From Deltaproteobacteria bacterium (GTDB lineage Bacteria; Desulfobacterota; Binatia; UBA9968), in the NCBI GenBank assembly GCA_016183145.1, contig JACPFE010000605.1, positions 1 to 16,934 of the forward strand: a stretch of DNA of 16,934 nt, given 5' to 3'. The translations under genes were made by a program, and so were the position numbers. The stretch's first letter is position 1. Each line of letters starts with the position of its first letter. Under the pieces are notes generated by a model that saw only the letters and a list, made by a program, of their open reading frames with translations, was not told the DNA's origin and searched no databases. This document shows positions 6,312 to 12,066 of this stretch, piece by piece.

Positions 6312-8048
6312 ATGGATACCATCACGCGCGAAGTGATCCGAGCTTCGCTTCTCGCCTATGCCGACGAAATGACCAAAAACTTTTGGCGCAGCTCCTATGG
6401 CGTCATGAACTATGAAGTTCGAGACTTTGCCGTGGGTTTCGTCGATCCCGAAGGCAGGATCGTTGTTCAATCAAGATTCACCCATCCCGCGTTTACCGCG
6501 GATCTTGGCTACGTCGTCAAAGACGCGGTTGCCGAGCAGGATGAGATCAATCCACGGGATGTCATCATTTCCAACGATCCCGATTCGCAAGGGCAGCATC
6601 TCAATAATGTGGTCGTCATACTGCCGATTTATGTCGCGCAGGAGTTGGTAGCCTTTTCCTGCGTGCGCGCTCACTGGCAGGATATCGGCGGAGCAACCGT
6701 CGGCTCCACCGGGACCAAAACGACAGACATTTTTCAAGAAGGTCTCCAGTTGAAAGCGATCAAAGTCTATGACCGGGGAGTCGCCAACCAAGAAGTGCTG
6801 AAAATTATTCGCAGCAACTCCCGGTTTCCTGACATTACTTTGGGAGATTTCAATGCCCAGATCGCCGCTTGCAAGCTGGGAGAAAGGCGTCTCGGATCGC
6901 TCCTAGCCAAGTATGGCGTTGCGGATGTTATGACCGCCATTCATGAAGGTTGGGACATGTCTGAGAAGGCGGCGCGCGCGGCGCTCCGCGAGATACCCAA
7001 AGGCGAGTACATCGCGGAATCGTTCCTGGATAATGACGGCGTGGAGTTGGATCGGCCCGTCAAGATCAAGGTGCATGTCAAGGTGCAAAACGAAAGGATG
7101 ATTATTGATTTCTCCGAGATCGCGGACCAAACCAGAGGACCGATCAATAGCGGATACTTCGGCGGCGCCTTGAACGTCGGCCGGATTGCGTTTAAATGTC
7201 TGACCACACCCCGCCTCCCTTCGGACGAAGGATGCTTTCGCCCTTTAGAAGTCGTTTGTCCAAAAGGCAAGATGCTGAACGCGCGACCGCCGGCTCCTTT
7301 GGGACATTGGTCGGTTCCGTTCCCGACGATTCTCGACACGATATTTAAAGCGCTTTCGGAGGCTGTTCCCCATCGGATTCCTGCTTCGACACGAGGGGAT
7401 GCGCGCGGCGTGGGCGTCAGCGGATACGACCCGGCGAAAAGAAAGTTTTTTCATATCAGCCCGCCGCATATGGGTGGTCATGGGGCGCGGCCGATGGCCG
7501 ACGGACCGGCGCCCAAGTGCGCGATCCAGCAAGGCGATGAACACGCCGTGCCCATTGAACTTTGCGAGATCAAGTCGCCGATTCTTTTTGAGTCGCTGCG
7601 GTTGCGCCGGGACTCGGGAGGAGCCGGAAAATTCAGGGGGGGACTGGGTATCGAGACCGTTTTCAGCATGGAGATCGATGGGCGTTTGCGAAACATGATG
7701 ATTCGTTCCCAATGTTTGCCGTGGGGGGTCCATGGAGGAAAAAACGGCGCGACCAACGAAGCGTATGTCATCAAGTCCGAGGGGGCAGAAGAGCGTCTTC
7801 CCAGGGCGACGGACTTTCCCCTGCCGAAGGGATCGAAAGTGAGATTGAAGACCGGGGGAGGCGGCGGTTATGGAAATCCCGTGCAGAGAGACGAAGAAGA
7901 AGTTCTTCAGGATGCTCTAAACGGCTATATTTCTTTGCGCGCGGCCGAAGAAGATTATGGAGTGGTGATCGATCCGGTTCGTTTTACCATTGATCGGGAG
8001 GCGACGCGGCAGAAGCGGAGAACGATGACGGAGATGGGTGCGACATGA
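6312..8048 (+). CDS. hyuB: Hydantoinase B/oxoprolinase family protein (HyuB)
   Basis: Large subunit partner of HyuA in ATP-dependent hydrolysis of cyclic amides (N-methylhydantoin, 5-oxoproline, caprolactam) or carboxylation of ketones (acetone and acetophenone carboxylase relatives); cytoplasmic. The 578-residue length is usual. Landmarks are SNDPDSQGQHLNNV (87-100, family form NDPYxGGTHLPDV), RAHWQDIGGATVGS (119-132), RGPINSGYF (275-283), HMGGHGARPMADG (386-398), DSGGAGKFRGGLG (434-446) and GGGGGYGNP (515-523). The usual Asp of HLPDV is Asn100 here, possibly affecting a metal site. A strong AGGAGG (6296-6301) ten bases before the ATG supports the start. hyuA follows with a 4-bp ATGA overlap. 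HyuB preceding HyuA is an accepted order. No third, acetone-carboxylase gamma-type subunit is seen, so a hydantoinase/lactamase-type role is slightly favoured. Confidence 0.95.
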   Translation: MDTITREVIRASLLAYADEMTKNFWRSSYGVMNYEVRDFAVGFVDPEGRIVVQSRFTHPAFTADLGYVVKDAVAEQDEINPRDVIISNDPDSQGQHLNNVVVILPIYVAQELVAFSCVRAHWQDIGGATVGSTGTKTTDIFQEGLQLKAIKVYDRGVANQEVLKIIRSNSRFPDITLGDFNAQIAACKLGERRLGSLLAKYGVADVMTAIHEGWDMSEKAARAALREIPKGEYIAESFLDNDGVELDRPVKIKVHVKVQNERMIIDFSEIADQTRGPINSGYFGGALNVGRIAFKCLTTPRLPSDEGCFRPLEVVCPKGKMLNARPPAPLGHWSVPFPTILDTIFKALSEAVPHRIPASTRGDARGVGVSGYDPAKRKFFHISPPHMGGHGARPMADGPAPKCAIQQGDEHAVPIELCEIKSPILFESLRLRRDSGGAGKFRGGLGIETVFSMEIDGRLRNMMIRSQCLPWGVHGGKNGATNEAYVIKSEGAEERLPRATDFPLPKGSKVRLKTGGGGGYGNPVQRDEEEVLQDALNGYISLRAAEEDYGVVIDPVRFTIDREATRQKRRTMTEMGAT

Positions 8049-10096
8049 TCCGCATAGCCACGGATGTCGGCGGCACGTTTACCGATCTGGTTGCTTTTGA
8101 CGAAGAAACCAAGCATCTCACGGCGACCAAAGCTTCAACGTCTCTTGATATCACCGGCGGCTTGGTTGAAAGCATCGAAAAGAGCCGAGTCGCTTTGAAC
8201 TCAGTTGATTTTTTTCTGCACGGGAGCACCATCGCCATCAACACGGTGATCGAGCGCAAAGGCGCCCGGACGGCCCTGCTGACAACCGAGGGTTTTGAAG
8301 ACGTCATCGAGATCGGCCGAGGAAATATACCGAATTCTTTCGATCTGCTTTTTTCTACCCCGGAGCCATTAATTGCCGCGGGTCTGCGCCTCGGAATTAA
8401 AGAGCGCGTTCTTTATACGGGCGACATTCGTCGAGATCTCGACGTCGAAGACGCGCGGGCGAAGATCCGGCGGCTTTTAGATCAGGGCATCCAAACGATT
8501 GCGATCTGCTTGCTCCATTCCTATGCGAATCCGGTACACGAAATCATATTGGAGAAAATCATAAGGGAACTGGACCCTTCCTGCTTCGTTTCTGTTTCGA
8601 GCACAATCTTGAGACAGTATCGAGAATACGAGCGCTCGTCCACGGCCATTTTGAACGCCTATGTAGGTCCGAAGGTCAGCGTCTATCTCGATGGTCTCAA
8701 GTCTTACCTGGCCAAGAGCGGCTTTCGCGGCAACGCTCTTCTCATGCAGTCAAACGGCGGAACCATGTCCCTCCATGTCGCCAAGGGTCAACCTTGCCGC
8801 ACGATGGAGTCGGGACCGGTTGGGGGAACGATTGGAGCGTCGCAGTTGGCCAGAAGCATGGGATTTGAAAATGCGATCGCCTTCGACATGGGCGGCACGA
8901 CGGCGAAAGTCAGCACCATTCAGAAAGGAACCGTTAGCTTAACCGATGGCTACACCGTCGGTGCGTACGGGCATGGTTTTCCCTTGCAACTGCCGGTTGT
9001 CGACATTCTTGAAGTGGGATCGGGAGGAGGAAGCATCGCTCACGTGGACGAAACAGGAGCCTTCAAAGTCGGCCCGCAGAGCGCTGGAGCGGTTCCCGGA
9101 CCCGCTTGTTATAGACAAGGTAACGTTCGGCCCACGGTCACCGACGCGGATCTGGTTCTTGGCAGGTTGAATCCAAGCTACTTTTTGGGCGGAGAAATTC
9201 AGCTCGGACTGAGAGAGGCAGAGCAAGCGATTCAAAGCTCGCTTGCCGAAACTCTCGGATTGGACTTGATTCAGGCCGCTTACGGGATCGTCAAGCTGGC
9301 TGACACCCATATGGCTCATGCGGTGGGCGTCATGACAGTGGAGCGAGGCTATGATCCTCGTGATTTTGTCATGGTCGCCTACGGCGGCGCAGGGCCCTGT
9401 CATGCGGTCTCTGTGGCAAGAGAGCTCGCCATAAAGAGGATCGTCATTCCGTATTTGCCGGGAAATTTTTCCGCTTTTGGGATGCTCTTCGCCGACGTAA
9501 AACATGAATATGTCTTGAGCACCGTTAATTTACTGGGGCGAATCGATGCGCAGGAGTTGGAATCGGCCTACACGGATCTGGAGCGGCAAGCAGTCGCTGC
9601 CGTGCAAAAAGAAGGCTTCGAACTCAAAGATATCGTCCTGAAGCGAGCCCTTGAGATGCGCTACGAAGGCCAGGAGTTTACGCTGGTCGTGCCCTTTGCG
9701 GACCGACCCATCGATGAGCGAGCCAAGGCGAACGTCAAGAGCCACTTCGACGCCGCCTATGATATCCGATATGGACACTCCTTCCCGGCTTCGGCGGGAG
9801 AGGTGGTCAGTCTCAGGCTGGAAGTTTACGGCCTATTGCCGAAGCCCGAAATGAACTCAATCGTTCTAGAGGGCGGGCAAAAAACGGCAATCTCCCGATC
9901 GGAAAGGAAAGTCTATTTCGAAGGCCGCGGTTTTACGCCTTGCCCGATTTTCCGCCGCATGAACTTGACCGAGGAAACGAAGATCGAAGGCCCGGCGATC
10001 ATTGAAGAGCCGGCTTCTACCACCGTGGTTCATCCGGGAGATGTCTTGACGGTAGATAAAATGGGAAACTTGCTCATCGATTTGACGGGGAATTAG
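8045..10096 (+). CDS. hyuA: Hydantoinase A/oxoprolinase family protein (HyuA)
   Basis: ATP-binding subunit of the HyuAB complex, 683 residues, the standard length. The N-terminal ASKHA-type phosphate loop is DVGGTFTDLVAF (7-18). Further conserved blocks are HGSTIAINTVIERKGARTALLTT (59-81), QYREYERSSTAILNAYVGP (191-209), LLMQSNGGTM (232-241), TMESGPVGGTIGA (253-265), FDMGGTTAKV (280-289, second phosphate loop), GSGGGSIA (325-332) and SAGAVPGPACY (346-356). They continue with TVTDADLVLGRLNP (364-377), VAYGGAGPCHA (444-454) and PGNFSAFGMLFADVKHEYV (472-490). No block is missing, so ATPase function is expected. The ATGA overlap with hyuB implies coupled expression; a GGAG lies about 11 bases before the start. 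With the upstream FAH genes and binding protein it defines a putative catabolic operon. Substrate unknown. Confidence 0.96.
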   Translation: MIRIATDVGGTFTDLVAFDEETKHLTATKASTSLDITGGLVESIEKSRVALNSVDFFLHGSTIAINTVIERKGARTALLTTEGFEDVIEIGRGNIPNSFDLLFSTPEPLIAAGLRLGIKERVLYTGDIRRDLDVEDARAKIRRLLDQGIQTIAICLLHSYANPVHEIILEKIIRELDPSCFVSVSSTILRQYREYERSSTAILNAYVGPKVSVYLDGLKSYLAKSGFRGNALLMQSNGGTMSLHVAKGQPCRTMESGPVGGTIGASQLARSMGFENAIAFDMGGTTAKVSTIQKGTVSLTDGYTVGAYGHGFPLQLPVVDILEVGSGGGSIAHVDETGAFKVGPQSAGAVPGPACYRQGNVRPTVTDADLVLGRLNPSYFLGGEIQLGLREAEQAIQSSLAETLGLDLIQAAYGIVKLADTHMAHAVGVMTVERGYDPRDFVMVAYGGAGPCHAVSVARELAIKRIVIPYLPGNFSAFGMLFADVKHEYVLSTVNLLGRIDAQELESAYTDLERQAVAAVQKEGFELKDIVLKRALEMRYEGQEFTLVVPFADRPIDERAKANVKSHFDAAYDIRYGHSFPASAGEVVSLRLEVYGLLPKPEMNSIVLEGGQKTAISRSERKVYFEGRGFTPCPIFRRMNLTEETKIEGPAIIEEPASTTVVHPGDVLTVDKMGNLLIDLTGN

Positions 10097-10190
10097 TTAT
10101 CTTGGTCAATCGGCTGATCTCACGCCTCTGCTTTCTTTCTAACATTTTGACGTTTTGAGAAACGCAAGTGTCGACCGAGTTTGTCTTTCG

Positions 10191-10243
10191 TTGAACATCG
10201 AACCTTGAACATGGAACAGCCGTGAGGCCTTGAACTTTGAACC
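10191..10243. repeat. Word-like TTGAACAT/CTTGAACTTTGAACC repeat tract
   Basis: The word TTGAAC recurs (TTGAACATCGAACC, TTGAACATGGAACA, TTGAACTTTGAACC) in the convergent gap between hyuA (plus) and the universal stress gene (minus). It has no coding sense. A small CGTTT/AAACG hairpin lies nearby at 10151-10164, without a T-run, so terminators for the two convergent genes are not clearly visible. Confidence 0.55.
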
Positions 10244-10259
10244 GCCGGACGCGCGGCTC

Positions 10260-10730
10260 TCATGCCGCTTTTGCCGCGTCTCTCTTGCGGTTCATCGCCG
10301 GTATCGACAGCACCGGGCAGGGAGCGCGGGCGACCACTTTTTCCGTGACGCTTCCCATCAACATGTGATCCAGGCCGGTTCTGCCGTGGGTCGACATCAC
10401 GATCAAGTCGGCGCCTTCACGCTCCGCCAGTTCGACAATGTTCGCGTGCGGCGCGCCGACCTCGACACTCTGTCGAAGTTCGACTAAATTTATGAATTCA
10501 GCGAACTTCATTTGCAGAAACTGATCGAGAGCGGCTCGCTCTTTGGCCATTAAGTTCCGCGCCGGGGTAGACTCTTCTCGTGTGGATAACCAGTCCTCGC
10601 CGATCGGAATGACGTGTACCACGATGATCTCGGCGCTTTGCTCACGGGCCAATTCCAAAGCATAACGCAATCCCAAACAGGACAAATCCGACAGATCGGT
10701 CGGCGCAATAATTTTTGTAAACTTTTTCAT
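10260..10730 (-). CDS. Universal stress protein, UspA family (ATP-binding type)
   Basis: Small cytoplasmic nucleotide-binding stress protein of 156 residues. The fold marks are KIIAPTDLSDLSCLGLRYALELA at the start (Asp in the ATP-contact position of strand 1), AEIIVVHVIP, the VEVGAPHANIVELAEREGADLIVMSTHGRTGL block and GSVTEKVVARAPCPVLSI near the end. The ATP-binding G-x2-G-x9-G-S/T signature reads STHG-RTGLDHMLM-GS. The first Gly is replaced by Ser, a common variant, so ATP binding is plausible. I chose the ATG at 10730 over one 17 codons upstream because a perfect GGAGG (10736-10740) sits five bases before it and the extra residues look like leader. Transcribed away from the CBS gene; a TATAAT lies at 10758-10763. 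Regulation under stress is inferred. Confidence 0.93.
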   Translation of the reverse strand: MKKFTKIIAPTDLSDLSCLGLRYALELAREQSAEIIVVHVIPIGEDWLSTREESTPARNLMAKERAALDQFLQMKFAEFINLVELRQSVEVGAPHANIVELAEREGADLIVMSTHGRTGLDHMLMGSVTEKVVARAPCPVLSIPAMNRKRDAAKAA

Positions 10731-10757
10731 ACGGACCTCCTTTTGGCCGCTTGCCCT

Positions 10758-10763
10758 ATTATA
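10758..10763 (-). promoter_or_regulatory. Candidate -10 element for the universal stress gene
   Basis: Reading the minus strand, a perfect TATAAT occurs 27 bases upstream of the chosen start codon, leaving a short leader that contains the ribosome site. No good -35 hexamer lies 16-18 bases further upstream (best attempts are GGTTAT or GTTATT). Either an activator is needed or the match is chance. Confidence 0.4.
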
Positions 10764-10842
10764 TCTGAGCTCTTTGCGCAATAACCGTGCCTTTCATTTT
10801 CCGAGTAGTTTCGCGCTCCCCTGCCGCGGATTTTGCACTGTT

Positions 10843-10882
10843 GGGGAAAAACACAATCGTTTTCCCAATGATGGGAAGCCCC
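10843..10882 (+). promoter_or_regulatory. Overlapping alternative hairpins in the Usp/CBS divergent region
   Basis: GGGAAAA (10844-10850) can pair with TTTTCCC (10860-10866). Alternatively TTCCCA (10862-10867) can pair with TGGGAA (10872-10877) around an ATGA loop, and GGGG (10843-10846) can pair with CCCC (10879-10882). The first two are mutually exclusive. This could be an RNA leader switch for the CBS gene or a DNA palindrome bound by a regulator. The rest of the 10731-11030 gap holds no recognisable gene. Confidence 0.4.
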
Positions 10883-11030
10883 TAGAAGGCATCGCAGCCA
10901 ACTCGGCGATTTCGGGTTCAAATCACTGACCGAGCCTTGGCATGGACACTGCTCAGGTTACTCCGTAGAGAAAAATGTGATAAATGCATTGCCGTGTTGA
11001 ATGACAATTCGCAGGTAGGAGGAATCGGCC

Positions 11031-11480
11031 ATGGCGATAACGGCGGCGACGGGGCGGTATAGTCGGCTCAGAGTGGTGGACGTGATGACCCGTGAGCCTT
11101 TGACGGTGACCGCGACGGAGACTATCGGTGAGGCCGATAATCTTATGTCGCAAAACAAAATTCGCCAGCTTCCCGTGGTCAAGGGCAAAGAACTGATCGG
11201 CATCGTCACCGATCGCGATATCCGCTCCTTTTTAAGCGGCTCGTTGCTGGCCGGTCCCGAACAGCGGGAAATGGCGCTCAAAACCCCTGTCCGGGAGATC
11301 ATGACCAGCGAGCCGATCACGGTCGGTCCGGACGACGATCTGGAGGAGGTGGTGGAGCTATTGATCGAGGAAAAGGTGGGGGGTATTCCGGTGGTCGATG
11401 AGACGGAGGGGTTGATTGGGATAGTGACATATGTGGACGTGCTGCGCTGTTTTCTGAACCGGCTGCAGGAGGAGGAATAG
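11031..11480 (+). CDS. Stand-alone CBS-pair (Bateman) domain protein
   Basis: 149-residue cytoplasmic protein made of two CBS motifs, expected to bind adenosine nucleotides (AMP, ATP, SAM or NADH) or a cyclic dinucleotide in the cleft; no catalytic domain. CBS1 covers about 14-68 (VVDVMTREPLTVTATETIGEADNLM, then IRQLPVVKGKELIGIVTDRDI). CBS2 covers about 85-143 (VREIMTSEPITVGPDDDLEEVVELL, then VGGIPVVDETEGLIGIVTYVDVL). The IGIVTDRDI/IGIVTYVDV repeats are the classic CBS ends. The Thr/Asp pairs that contact ribose are present (T60, D61/D63). The start has a strong AGGAGG (11017-11022), eight bases upstream. Divergent from the universal stress gene. A possible 54-aa ORF begins one base after its stop. 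The 3' end (QEEE) doubles as a Shine-Dalgarno run. Confidence 0.92.
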   Translation: MAITAATGRYSRLRVVDVMTREPLTVTATETIGEADNLMSQNKIRQLPVVKGKELIGIVTDRDIRSFLSGSLLAGPEQREMALKTPVREIMTSEPITVGPDDDLEEVVELLIEEKVGGIPVVDETEGLIGIVTYVDVLRCFLNRLQEEE

Positions 11481-11481
11481 G

Positions 11482-11646
11482 GTGACGGAAGCTCGCCGGG
11501 AGAGGCGTCAAACCGGAAGCGAAGCGGAACAACAGCTTGCGGCGGCTTATATTAACCGCCGTATCGGCGGCGGGCTGATGAAAACATCGTCAGCGTTGCG
11601 ATGGGAGGACATATGGCTGGGTTCTTGGGCACCAAAGAAGTTCTGA
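11482..11646 (+). CDS. Possible 54-aa protein with GTG start, unrecognised
   Basis: An open frame starting GTG one base after the CBS stop has an unusually good ribosome site (AGGAGGAGG at 11467-11475, six bases away). It would encode VTEARRERRQ... ending ...WAPKKF, a basic N-terminus then a Trp-rich tail. I do not recognise it. It overlaps the first 34 bases of the next gene in another frame. The Shine-Dalgarno run also encodes the Glu-rich end of the CBS protein, so it may be fortuitous. The same stretch holds the alternative hairpins at 11541-11570. Coding status is uncertain; the bases may instead be a leader for the 88-aa gene. Confidence 0.27.
   Translation: MTEARRERRQTGSEAEQQLAAAYINRRIGGGLMKTSSALRWEDIWLGSWAPKKF
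11541..11570 (+). promoter_or_regulatory. Mutually exclusive hairpins upstream of the 88-aa gene
   Basis: GGCGG (11541-11545) can pair with CCGCC (11556-11560). Alternatively CCGCCG (11556-11561) pairs perfectly with CGGCGG (11565-11570) around a TAT loop. The central segment cannot do both. The unit lies 43 bases before the ATG at 11613. No T-tract follows, so it is not an intrinsic terminator. It may be a translational leader or just GC-rich coding sequence of the 54-aa ORF. Confidence 0.35.
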
Positions 11647-11879
11647 CCAAAGAACGAGTCAAAGAGATTCTGCGTAACAAGGAATACTCTTACCTCGAGG
11701 AAAAGGTCTCGCTGCTGGAAGTTCGCGACGATTCCCTGTTGCTGAAAATTTCCTTTCTCATCGAGTACCGCAAGCGGATGATCTCCATCGAAGAGAAGGA
11801 GCCGATCACGATCGCTCTCAAGGACTTCAAGATCGAAGACTGGGGTGACGGCATACGCAAGATCGCGGACATCGAATGA
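11613..11879 (+). CDS. Small protein of unknown function, 88 aa
   Basis: I do not recognise the family. The ATG at 11613 is preferred over one at 11601 because GGGAGG (11603-11608) lies just four bases upstream, whereas the earlier ATG has no ribosome site. The protein begins MAGFLGTKEVLTKERVKEIL and is highly charged, with 20 or so Glu/Asp and many Lys/Arg. A helical region (about 8-30) is followed by probable beta strands (KVSLLEVRDDSLLLKISFLIEYRKRMISI) and the end ALKDFKIEDWGDGIRKIADIE. No signal peptide, membrane segment or Cys cluster. It follows the CBS gene and the possible small ORF on the same strand, so it may share that transcript. A soluble alpha/beta protein; function unknown. 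Confidence 0.7.
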   Translation: MAGFLGTKEVLTKERVKEILRNKEYSYLEEKVSLLEVRDDSLLLKISFLIEYRKRMISIEEKEPITIALKDFKIEDWGDGIRKIADIE

Positions 11880-11982
11880 CAACGCTGTGATCGGCCTGCG
11901 ATCGCCAGTTGGCCGCCGCACTCCCGGAACTTCCCAAACAGCCGCCCTTCCCATCCCGTGTCCCCTCGTTAGGCCGTCCAGG

Positions 11983-12011
11983 TTGACCGCGCGCTTGCCA
12001 TTGCGTATGGT
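11983..12011 (+). promoter_or_regulatory. Candidate sigma70 promoter of the amidohydrolase gene
   Basis: TTGACC (11983-11988), a 17-base spacer and TATGGT (12006-12011) match the consensus at 5/6 and 4/6 with ideal spacing. They lie 56 bases before the start codon, so transcription would begin near 12018. The spacer and -10 are covered by a perfect 13-bp inverted repeat (11990-12030), which suggests a repressor site. Predicted by eye only. Confidence 0.55.
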
Positions 12012-12030
12012 GCAAAAAATGGCAAGCGCG
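11990..12030. repeat. Perfect 13-bp inverted repeat over the amidohydrolase promoter (candidate operator)
   Basis: CGCGCTTGCCATT (11990-12002) and AATGGCAAGCGCG (12018-12030) are exact reverse complements separated by 15 bases. The element ends 36 bases before the ATG at 12067. It spans the promoter spacer and -10. It could be a dimeric regulator site or an RNA stem in the leader. No T-tract follows. Two 13-bp arms matching by chance is very unlikely. Confidence 0.85.
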
Positions 12031-12066
12031 AAGGATCGTTAGCTCGCCGACCGAGGAGGATGAAGA

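Noticed and set aside
10731..10781. Upstream ATG adding 17 residues to the universal stress protein
   Set aside because: The internal ATG has a perfect GGAGG five bases upstream and gives the standard UspA N-terminus (MKKFTKIIAPTD). The extra stretch spans the candidate -10 and ribosome site.
10911..10936. tRNA T-arm look-alike (GGGTTCAAATC) in the Usp/CBS gap
   Set aside because: The flanking bases do not form a 5-bp T-stem, and no acceptor, D or anticodon arms fit around it, so it is neither a tRNA nor a clear tRNA remnant or attachment site.
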